In this document: positions 29,991-37,881 of the stretch, one piece after another
How the letters are laid out: each line of letters starts with the position of its first letter
Position numbering within the stretch: position 1 is the first letter of the stretch
Origin: an uncultured Clostridia bacterium
Lineage (GTDB): Bacteria > Bacillota > Clostridia > Oscillospirales > Acutalibacteraceae
Length of the DNA stretch: 64,000 nt
NCBI GenBank assembly: GCA_947598155.1
Contig: CANQFC010000004.1
Location: 62,001 to 126,000 of the forward strand
Direction: 5' to 3'
Translations under genes and position numbers: made by a program
The notes under the pieces: model-generated
Seen by the model: the letters and a program-made list of their open reading frames with translations, nothing else
What the model was told of the DNA's origin: nothing
Databases searched by the model: none

Positions 29991-32306
29991 TTACAGCTTG
30001 TTTCTCTGAATTTTGCCGCTTGTAGTCTTTGGAAGAGAGTCGCGGAAAACGACTATTCTCGGATATTTATAAGGCGCTGTATGAGTCTTAACGTAATTCT
30101 GAATTTCCTTTTTAAGTTCTTCGGTGCCCTCAACGCCGTCTACCAAAACGATACTCGCCTTTACAACTTGCCCTCTTATCTCATCGGGAGCCGCCGAAAC
30201 GCCGCATTCAAGGACATAGGGCAGTTCCATAATAACGCTTTCAATCTCAAACGGTCCTATACGGTAGCCCGAGGACTTGATAACGTCGTCAACACGGCCG
30301 ACGTACCAGTAAAATCCGTCTTCGTCTTTCCAGGCGGCGTCGCCCGTGTGGTAATAGCCGTCGTGCCAAACTTCCTTGGTCTTTTCCTCATCTCCGTAAT
30401 AGCCTACAAAAAGGCCGCACGGAGCGCCGTTTTTGACATTTACAACGATTTCTCCCGTTTCGCCTACGGGAACGGGTTTGCCGTCCTTATCCAAAAGCTC
30501 AATGTCATATATAGGAGCGGGCTTGCCCATAGAGCCGACTTTGTGCTTTGCACCTCTCATATTGCCTATGAGCATAGTGCCCTCTGTCTGACCGAAGCCC
30601 TCAAGAATCTGAAGCCCCGTAAGCTGTTCAAACTGTTTGTAAACCTCGGGATTCAGCGCCTCGCCAGCAGTTGTCATATGCTTTACGGACGATAAATCGT
30701 ATTTTGAAATATCCTGCTTAACGAGCATACGAAGCATAGTAGGAGGAGCGCAGAAAGTAGTTATGTGATATTTCGCGAACATCGGCAGAATATCCGCCGC
30801 GTCAAATCGGTCAAAATCGTAAACAAAGAGCGCCGCTTCACACATCCACTGCCCGTAAAATTTGCCCCAAGCTGATTTTGCCCAGCCTGTGTCCGAAATA
30901 GTCAAATGAAGTCCGTCGGGGTCAACGCAGTGCCAATATTTTGCCGTGTGGAAATGTCCGAGCGGATATTTATAGTTATGAGCCGCGATTTTCGGATAGC
31001 CCGAAGTGCCCGATGTAAAGTACATAAGCATTAAATCATCGCCGCCGGGAGCGTCGTCGGGCCTTTCGTAATGACTGCTGTAAAGCACATATTCCTCGTT
31101 AAAATTGTGCCAGCCTTCTCTTTCGCCGTTTACTATAAGCTTTCTCTCAAGCTCGGGGTAGCTTTGCGCCGCAATATCTACCTGATGCGCTACGTCGCCG
31201 TCGGCGGTGCAGATAACGGTCGTCGCTCCCGAAGATACAAGGCGGTACTCAATATCGTGAGCCTGAAGCTGAGCAACCGCAGGTATGCCTATTGCCCCTA
31301 TCTTCATAAGTCCGAGCATTGCCATCCAGAACTGGTAATGGCGTTTAAGAATAAGAATTACCCTGTCGCCGCGCTTTATTCCTATTGATTTAAAGTAGTT
31401 AGCGCATTGATTTGACAAATGGCGTACATCGTTAAACGTAAACCTGCGCTCCTCTTTTTCTCTTGAAACGTGGAGCATCGCGAGCTTGTCGGGGTCTTTC
31501 TTCGCAATCTCATCCATAATGTCAAATGCGAAGTTGAACCTGTCGTGATTTTTAAAGGTTATTTTTACCGGGGTGCCGTTTTCATTCTTGACAACGTCGA
31601 TATACTTTTTATATATTCTCTCTTTTTTATCTTCTTTTGCCTTAATTATGCTCACAATCGGCTTTTGCGCGCGGCTGAGCTCGGGAATAGGCTCGCCCGA
31701 GGGATTGAGCACTATGGCGTAGAAAACGCAGTCCTCGCCGAGAGCCGCCCTCATACCGTGGGGCGTGCCGCTGTCATAATATATTGTGTCGCCGGGATTT
31801 AAAACCTCCGTATGCGTGCCCACCTGTACCATAAGGTGGCCTGAAATAACAATATCCATTTCCTGGCCGTCGTGCGTTGTAAGCTCGATTTCCCTGTTTT
31901 CCGCCTCGGCATTGTAATCGCACTTAACATAGAGCGGATCCGCTATTCTGTTTTGGAAAGCGGAGGCGAGGGAGTAATAAACCATACCGTGAGCATGCTC
32001 TATCATCTGCCCCTGACCGTTTCTTGTCACAACATATGAACGAAGCGTGGGGCTTACGCCCTCGATAATATCGGTAACATCTACGCCGAAAGCCTGCGCA
32101 CAGCGGTAAATAAAGGCAAAGTTCAAATCGCTGTCGCCGTTTTCGCATTTAAGATATTCTTCTACCGAAACGTCCGTTTTTGACGCCATTTCCTCAGGCG
32201 TAAATTTTGTAATTTCTCGAAGTTCACGGATTCTTTCGGACATTTCCTTGATTTTCAAATCAAGACCCGTTAATTTTTGCATACCATTTTCTCCTTTAAG
32301 GGACAA
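29991..32306 (-). CDS. Three-domain fusion: XRE-type HTH + cupin + AMP-forming acyl-CoA ligase (ACSM/MacS-like)
   Basis: HTH-like IRELREITKFTPEEMASKTDVSVEEYLKCENG; cupin GQEMDIVISGHLMVQVGTHTEVLNPGDTIYYDSGTPHGMRA; ligase YFTSGTSGYPKIAAHNYKYPLGH, EGFGQTEGT, GDAAWKDEDGFYWYVGRVDDVIKSSGYRIGPFEIE, PKTTSGKIQRNKL; start may be the internal Met of MQKLTG at ~32280. Confidence 0.9.
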   Translation of the reverse strand: MSLKGENGMQKLTGLDLKIKEMSERIRELREITKFTPEEMASKTDVSVEEYLKCENGDSDLNFAFIYRCAQAFGVDVTDIIEGVSPTLRSYVVTRNGQGQMIEHAHGMVYYSLASAFQNRIADPLYVKCDYNAEAENREIELTTHDGQEMDIVISGHLMVQVGTHTEVLNPGDTIYYDSGTPHGMRAALGEDCVFYAIVLNPSGEPIPELSRAQKPIVSIIKAKEDKKERIYKKYIDVVKNENGTPVKITFKNHDRFNFAFDIMDEIAKKDPDKLAMLHVSREKEERRFTFNDVRHLSNQCANYFKSIGIKRGDRVILILKRHYQFWMAMLGLMKIGAIGIPAVAQLQAHDIEYRLVSSGATTVICTADGDVAHQVDIAAQSYPELERKLIVNGEREGWHNFNEEYVLYSSHYERPDDAPGGDDLMLMYFTSGTSGYPKIAAHNYKYPLGHFHTAKYWHCVDPDGLHLTISDTGWAKSAWGKFYGQWMCEAALFVYDFDRFDAADILPMFAKYHITTFCAPPTMLRMLVKQDISKYDLSSVKHMTTAGEALNPEVYKQFEQLTGLQILEGFGQTEGTMLIGNMRGAKHKVGSMGKPAPIYDIELLDKDGKPVPVGETGEIVVNVKNGAPCGLFVGYYGDEEKTKEVWHDGYYHTGDAAWKDEDGFYWYVGRVDDVIKSSGYRIGPFEIESVIMELPYVLECGVSAAPDEIRGQVVKASIVLVDGVEGTEELKKEIQNYVKTHTAPYKYPRIVVFRDSLPKTTSGKIQRNKL

Positions 32307-32586
32307 GAAAAAACCCGTCCCAAAGTTAATTCTTTGAGACGAGCGTTAAACTTAGATTTAATACCCGCGGTACCACTCAAATTGCAACCGAAATTGCCAC
32401 TCAGGCTCTGACAAGCCGTATGCATTAACGCAGCAGTCACGGAGAAGTTCTACTAAGCAAATTGCCGTTCTTCCTCTCGGCTCAGAAGCTACAACAGAAA
32501 CAGCAGTTCCGACAACTCGCACCAACCGTTGCCTCTCTTTAGGCACGCTCCGTTTCTGAACTCTTCTTCAACGCTTTTGTTGAATA
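32290..32586 (-). promoter_or_regulatory. T-box leader, specifier read as GTA (Val)
   Basis: GAGTGGTACCGCGGG T-box sequence; AGAGAGGCAACGGTTGGTGCGAG stem I; TT-GTA-G-CTTCTGAG specifier context (GTA = plus-strand 32490-32492); terminator CCCGTC...GACGGGTTTTTT. Confidence 0.88.
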
Positions 32587-32588
32587 GT

Positions 32589-32617
32589 ATTATAAATCAA
32601 CTTTTTCTCTTTGTCAA
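32589..32617 (-). promoter_or_regulatory. Sigma-A consensus promoter of Val T-box operon
   Basis: Minus strand TTGACA-N17-TATAAT. Confidence 0.85.
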
Positions 32618-32641
32618 TGGTAAATATTAAAAATTGCAGTA

Positions 32642-34912
32642 TTAAAGCTTATTTCTTTGAATTTTGCCGCTGATAGTCTTTGGAAGTTCATCTTTGAACA
32701 CGACAATTCTCGGATATTTGTAAGGCGCCGTATGTGTTTTTACATAATCCTGAATTTCTTTTTTAAGCTCTTCGGTGCCGTTTGTGCCGTTAGTAAGAAC
32801 GATGCTAGCTTTTACCACCTGACCCCTGACCTCGTCTGGGGCGGCCGAAACGCCGCATTCAAGAACATAGGGCAGTTCCATAATAACGCTTTCAATCTCA
32901 AAAGGCCCTATACGGTAGCCCGAAGACTTGATAACGTCGTCAACACGCCCGACGTACCAGTAAAATCCGTCTTCATCTTTCCAAGCCGTGTCGCCCGTGT
33001 GGTAATAGCCGTCGTGCCAAACTTCATTGGTCGCCTCTTCGTTGTCAAAATACCCCGAGAAAAGGCCGCAGGGAATTTTTTCGCTTGTCTTAATGCAAAT
33101 TTCACCTGTTTCGCCTACGGGAACGGGATTTCCGTCAAAGTCAAGTATCTCGCAGTCATAAAGCGGCGAGGGCCTGCCCATAGAGCCTATCTTATGCGAG
33201 TAGCCCATAAGATTGCCTATTACCATTGTGGTTTCAGTCTGACCGAACGCCTCTTTTATCTGAAGTCCGGTTGCCTTTTCAAATTGTTTGTAAACCTCTG
33301 GATTCAGCGCCTCGCCCGCCGTTGTCATATGGCGGATAGACGAAAGGTCGAACTTTGAAAGGTCCTGTTTAATCATCATACGAAGCATTGTGGGAGGCGC
33401 GCAGAAAGTTGTTATATGGTATTTTGCGAACATCGGAAGAATGGTATTTGCATCAAAGCGGTCAAAGTCGTAAGTAAACACCGCTCCCTCGCAGAGCCAC
33501 TGGCCGTAAAGTTTGCCCCAAAGAGCCTTGCCCCAGCCCGTTTCGGAAATGGTGAAGTGAAGTCCGTCCGGGCTTACACCGTGCCAATATTTTGCCGTGA
33601 TATAGTGACCGAGCGCGTATTTATAAGACTGAGTAGCAATTTTCGGGTAGCCAGTTGTACCTGATGTAAACAACATTATCATCGGGTCGTTTCCGCAGGC
33701 GGTATCCTCTGTGCGGTAATAGTGCGCGCTGAAGAGCTCGTATTCGCTGTTGAAATCGTGCCAGCCTTCACGCGTACCGCCTACAAGAATTTTTGTCTTT
33801 AACGTAGGCGAATTTTTCTGCGCCAAGTCTACCTGATGAGCGACGTCGCCGTCGGCAGTGCAGACAATAGCGTTAACCTTACCTGTGTTAAAGCGGTAAT
33901 CAAAATCGTGCTCCTGAAGCATATTAGTCGCGGGAATCGCAACCGCTCCGATTTTATGAAGAGCGAGAATAGAGAACCAGAATTGATAATGGCGCTTTAA
34001 CACGAGCATAACTCTGTCGCCTTTTTTAATGCCGAGAGACGTAAAGTAGTTTGCCACCTGATTAGAGGCGCGTTTCATATCGTTAAACGTGAATCTGCGC
34101 TCCGTCATATCTTTTGAGATATGTACCATCGCGGTCTTATCGGGAGATTTAGCGGCGATGGCGTCAACAACGTCGAACGCAAAGTTGAATTGATCCTCGT
34201 TTTTAAATTTAATAGCAGTAAGCCTTCCCTGCTCATCCTCAGTGCATTCAATAAACTTGTTGCTCACATATTCCTGCTCATCTGCCTTTTTCGGAATGAG
34301 CGTGTCGCGTACAAGCTCCTCTTTTGTCTCCGCTCCCGGCAAAACGACTGCAAGGAAAAGGCAGTCTTCGCCATTTATAGCTATCATACCGTGGGGAGTT
34401 GAGCTGTTATAATAAATGCTGTCCCCCTCGTTAAGCTCCTCAATATTGTTGCCTACCTGTACCTTAAGGCTCCCTTTAAGCACATAGTCAAATTCCTGAC
34501 CCGAATGGTTGGTCAAATGAATCGGTTTGTTTTGAAGCTGTTCGCTGTACTCATATTTTACAAAATGAGGCTCTGCGATTTTTTTGCTGAATTTGGGCGC
34601 AAGATTTACGATTTCAATTCCGTCTTCCTTTGCGGTCTTTTGACCGTGCCCCTTGCGCGTTACGGTGTAAGATTTAAGATGCGCGCTTTTGCCCTCAAGA
34701 ATATTTGTGATGTCAATGTCAAAAACGTGCGCGCACTTATGAAGGAAAGTAAACGGGAAATCGAGCTTTCCCTCCTCAAACAGTCGGTAATCGTCAACGG
34801 TAACCTCAGTTTCAACGGCCATTTCTTCCTGGGTTAGGCCGGAAATCTCCCTCATTTCGCGAATTCGCATTGCCACCTCTAAAAGTTTTTCTTTTTCTGA
34901 TGTGGTATTCAA
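32642..34912 (-). CDS. Three-domain fusion: XRE-type HTH + cupin + AMP-forming acyl-CoA ligase, paralogue of 29991-32306
   Basis: IREMREISGLTQEEMAVETEVTVDDYRLFEEG; cupin HSGQEFDYVLKGSLKVQVGNNIEELNEGDSIYYNSSTPHGM; ligase LFTSGTTGYPKIATQSYKYALGH; PKTISGKIQRNKL. Confidence 0.9.
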   Translation of the reverse strand: MNTTSEKEKLLEVAMRIREMREISGLTQEEMAVETEVTVDDYRLFEEGKLDFPFTFLHKCAHVFDIDITNILEGKSAHLKSYTVTRKGHGQKTAKEDGIEIVNLAPKFSKKIAEPHFVKYEYSEQLQNKPIHLTNHSGQEFDYVLKGSLKVQVGNNIEELNEGDSIYYNSSTPHGMIAINGEDCLFLAVVLPGAETKEELVRDTLIPKKADEQEYVSNKFIECTEDEQGRLTAIKFKNEDQFNFAFDVVDAIAAKSPDKTAMVHISKDMTERRFTFNDMKRASNQVANYFTSLGIKKGDRVMLVLKRHYQFWFSILALHKIGAVAIPATNMLQEHDFDYRFNTGKVNAIVCTADGDVAHQVDLAQKNSPTLKTKILVGGTREGWHDFNSEYELFSAHYYRTEDTACGNDPMIMLFTSGTTGYPKIATQSYKYALGHYITAKYWHGVSPDGLHFTISETGWGKALWGKLYGQWLCEGAVFTYDFDRFDANTILPMFAKYHITTFCAPPTMLRMMIKQDLSKFDLSSIRHMTTAGEALNPEVYKQFEKATGLQIKEAFGQTETTMVIGNLMGYSHKIGSMGRPSPLYDCEILDFDGNPVPVGETGEICIKTSEKIPCGLFSGYFDNEEATNEVWHDGYYHTGDTAWKDEDGFYWYVGRVDDVIKSSGYRIGPFEIESVIMELPYVLECGVSAAPDEVRGQVVKASIVLTNGTNGTEELKKEIQDYVKTHTAPYKYPRIVVFKDELPKTISGKIQRNKL

Positions 34913-34961
34913 ATCTTTCTCCTCCTTTTAAGAATATATATTGTAAAAATTTGAAAACAAA

Positions 34962-35250
34962 AAAATAAAAAACACTCGCCTCAAAAACTTTGAGACGAGT
35001 GTGAAAATCACATCCGCGGTACCACTCAAATTGCAAGCCTTTCGGCCGCCGCTCTCGGAATCCAACAATTCCTATGCCTTTACGCAGCAATCACGGGAAG
35101 CGCCTACTGAATGCGCAGCGCATTGTTCGGACTTCCGGCTCGGAAGGGATGGGCGTTCAAATGCTCAATGCCGGTTCACACCTGCCACCGACTCTCTGAA
35201 AAAGACTCATTTGTGCCGTCTTCGTCACAGCCTTTGTTTCAATTTGCACA
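34962..35250 (-). promoter_or_regulatory. T-box leader, specifier read as ATC (Ile)
   Basis: GAGTGGTACCGCGGA T-box sequence; CAGAGAGTCGGTGGCAGGTGTGAACCGG stem I; CC-ATC-C-CTTCCGAG specifier context (ATC = plus-strand 35148-35150); terminator ACACTCGTCTCAAAG..CTTTGAGGCGAGTGTTTTTT. Confidence 0.82.
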
Positions 35251-35251
35251 C

Positions 35252-35280
35252 ATTTTATCACTCTTTTTTTACGTTGTCAA
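35252..35280 (-). promoter_or_regulatory. Sigma-A type promoter of Ile T-box transcript
   Basis: Minus strand TTGACA-N17-TAAAAT. Confidence 0.8.
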
Positions 35281-35381
35281 GATTTTTTTAAAATAATTTT
35301 TGTTTTTTATATTTACGGCTTGAATTACATCCGCCGAGATATTATAATGCAGTAAAAGCAAATCTTTAAGCGGTGATTTAT

Positions 35382-36746
35382 ATGGTAATCAATTTAAAAT
35401 ATGCAAAACGGATGCAAACTGTTAAAGGATTCGGCACGTCAAGCTGTTGGTGGAGCCAATACTGCAAAGGGCAGGCGGCGGAAGATATAGCCGAGCTTTT
35501 ATACGGCAAAACAGGTCTTAACCTTAACATCTACCGCTACAATGTCGGCGGCGGCACCGACGAGCAAAACTGCCGCGTCACAAACCCTTGGCGAAAAACC
35601 GAAAGTATGTATGTATTTGATAAGGCGGCCGCGGAAGGCCATTACGATTTCTCGCTTGATAAAACCGCCGTGGACTTTATGAAACTCTGTCTCTCAAAGG
35701 GCAGTATCGACACGCTTATTTTGTTCGCTAATTCTCCGCACTGGTCGCTCCTTTCAACCGGGCAAACGTCCGGAAGTCTGCTTTGCCACACCTGCAATAT
35801 TCCAAAAATGAATTACAAAAAATTTGCCGATATATTTTTAAATATTACAGAGCATTTTTTAAACGACGGGCTGCCCGTTAATTACATAAGCCCCATCAAC
35901 GAACCGCAGTGGAAATGGGGAGGCCCCGACGTTTGGCAGGAAGGCTGTCATTACGAAACCGAGGAGTTAACCGAGGTTTATCACATTTTCGCGGAAGAAA
36001 TAATCAGAAGAAAACTTCCCGTAAAGCTGTGCGCCCCGGAAACCGGTGAAATGTTCGGAAAAACCGAGGAATATTTAAAGGCTCTGCTCGCAGATGAAAA
36101 AATTATGAGCGTTACGGATATTTTCGCGTATCACTCATATCACAGCGACGACAGCGCCGAAACAAGGGCCGAATTTAAAAGCAAAATCTCGTCAAAATAC
36201 CGAAATTTTCGATTTGATATGTCCGAATGGTGCGAACTGCCCAACAAAAGCCATACCAAAAATTTTAAAGGGGCGCTCATAACGGCGAGGATAATCGGTC
36301 AGGACTTGATATTCGGCGGGGCAGAGAGCTGGACCGCCTGGGTCGCGGTCAATCAAACGAGCGTCAAAGAGGACGGTTTTGACTACGCCGACGGAATGCT
36401 AAGCGCTAACGATGATTTTTCAAAATGGTACATCGCCGAGCGATATTACGCTATGGCGCATTTCGCTAAGTTTATTCCCGCAGGCTCGGTTTGCCTTGAC
36501 ACGGGCTTTTTCCCAGAAGAGAGCAACGATTTCAACGTATTTTCATTTCTCTCTCCTGAAAGCCAAACCGTCACGGTAATTGTAAATGAGTCAGAAGACA
36601 GGTCGGTAAGTCTTGACGGCAATTTCAGCAAAATGAAAATTGTCGTTTCAACTCAGGAAGAAAAGCTCAAAGAGACTTCACTCCCCTATTCAGGTGAAGA
36701 AATCGTATGCCCGAAAAACTCAATCGTCACAATTATTTGCGAATGA
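35382..36746 (+). CDS. Glycoside hydrolase family 30-like (beta-1,6-galactanase/glucosylceramidase type), no signal peptide
   Basis: QTVKGFGTSSCWWSQYC, SPINEPQWKWGGP acid/base region, FDMSEWCE nucleophile region; RBS-like GCGGTG upstream of ATG at 35382 (ORF opens at 35373). Confidence 0.8.
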   Translation: MVINLKYAKRMQTVKGFGTSSCWWSQYCKGQAAEDIAELLYGKTGLNLNIYRYNVGGGTDEQNCRVTNPWRKTESMYVFDKAAAEGHYDFSLDKTAVDFMKLCLSKGSIDTLILFANSPHWSLLSTGQTSGSLLCHTCNIPKMNYKKFADIFLNITEHFLNDGLPVNYISPINEPQWKWGGPDVWQEGCHYETEELTEVYHIFAEEIIRRKLPVKLCAPETGEMFGKTEEYLKALLADEKIMSVTDIFAYHSYHSDDSAETRAEFKSKISSKYRNFRFDMSEWCELPNKSHTKNFKGALITARIIGQDLIFGGAESWTAWVAVNQTSVKEDGFDYADGMLSANDDFSKWYIAERYYAMAHFAKFIPAGSVCLDTGFFPEESNDFNVFSFLSPESQTVTVIVNESEDRSVSLDGNFSKMKIVVSTQEEKLKETSLPYSGEEIVCPKNSIVTIICE

Positions 36747-36780
36747 AAAGGCAAACGGCTCCGTTTGAAATCATCATATA

Positions 36781-36852
36781 TTCAATAAGGTGATTGCCCC
36801 GTCATCAATGGGGCAAGGCGCGGCAACAGCCCGGTAAATCCGCTAATATTCC
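36781..36852 (+). repeat. Degenerate copy A of the structured repeat family
   Basis: TTCAATAAGGTGATTGCCCCGTCATCAATGGGGCAAGGCGCGGCAACAGCC shares the 5' module of the other copies. Confidence 0.6.
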
Positions 36853-36887
36853 GCCCCGCTGATTTAATATCAGCGGGGCGTTTTTCT
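36852..36887 (+). terminator. Intrinsic terminator
   Basis: CGCCCCGCTGAT-ttaat-ATCAGCGGGGCGTTTTT. Confidence 0.85.
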
Positions 36888-36892
36888 GTGAG

Positions 36893-37246
36893 TTATACTA
36901 AGCCGAAGCTTACATACAGCGCTCTGTTTACTTTTGACATATCTGTTTGAGACAGGTTTCCCATACGCTCACGAAGCCTTTGTTTGTCGAGCGTTCTGAC
37001 TTGTTCAAGCAACACGACCGAATCCTTTGAAAGGCCGCATCCGTCGCCGTTCACGTTTATATGCGTCGGCAGGCGGGATTTGTCCTGCTGGCTCGTTATC
37101 GCCGCCGCTATGACAGTTGGACTGTATTTATTGCCCACATCGTTCTGAACTATCAGTACAGGTCTTACTCCGCCCTGCTCGCTTCCCACAACAGGACTTA
37201 AATCAGCGTAATAAATGTCCCCTCTTTTAACATTCATCAATATCAC
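36893..37246 (-). CDS. MazF/PemK-type endoribonuclease toxin (EndoA-like)
   Basis: [48 protein letters not shown]. Confidence 0.95.
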   Translation of the reverse strand: MILMNVKRGDIYYADLSPVVGSEQGGVRPVLIVQNDVGNKYSPTVIAAAITSQQDKSRLPTHINVNGDGCGLSKDSVVLLEQVRTLDKQRLRERMGNLSQTDMSKVNRALYVSFGLV

Positions 37247-37379
37247 TCTTCCGTAAAGGCGATTTAATTCGCCCGATTTTCTTATTACTATTTTTGCCGT
37301 TTTATTCCGTATTTAAACATAGGCGGCAAAATTTAGGGGAGCAATACATAATATTCAGTTTTGAGGGTGAAAGTCCCTG

Positions 37380-37874
37380 TCAGTTGTAAGAAAAACTTTT
37401 AAAAATAAATTCCTGCGAACCTACAATCAGTTTTTTAAAATTTTTGTCTGCGTCCGTATAAAGCCTGCAAGGTATATTATCAACATAATAAGCATATTCA
37501 AACAGTCCGTCATCAGTTTTTACGGGATAGGCTCCGCTGACGGCGTTTATGCAGTCGGATATTGCCCTGCACACCATTAACGGCGGAAGCTTGTCGGTTT
37601 GGAGCGTGAGCGTTAGTTTTTCTCCCGACAGAGTAAATTCGCCGTCTTTTCCGCTGACCGTCAAATTTTTAAGGAGTTTAGGAGAGTCGAAAACGAATTT
37701 ATATCCGTTAGCAAAATCAAAATTAACGCTTGACGAAATTTCAATTCCGTTTAAATCGGTCGTTATTACAGCATTAAAGCCGCTTAAAGTAAGCGGCTCT
37801 GTTTTTACGTCATTTTTCTTTGCACATCCTGCCAAAAGCATAAAGCATAAACAAATGCAAAGCAGTTTTTTCAT
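37380..37874 (-). CDS. Putative lipoprotein
   Basis: MKKLLCICLCFMLLAGCAKK lipobox. Confidence 0.75.
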   Translation of the reverse strand: MKKLLCICLCFMLLAGCAKKNDVKTEPLTLSGFNAVITTDLNGIEISSSVNFDFANGYKFVFDSPKLLKNLTVSGKDGEFTLSGEKLTLTLQTDKLPPLMVCRAISDCINAVSGAYPVKTDDGLFEYAYYVDNIPCRLYTDADKNFKKLIVGSQEFIFKSFSYN

Positions 37875-37881
37875 AATAACC

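Noticed and set aside
37300-37380. GAGGGTGAAAGTCCCTGTC near 37365 as a small structured RNA or antitoxin
   Set aside because: Too short and without conserved context or an ORF.
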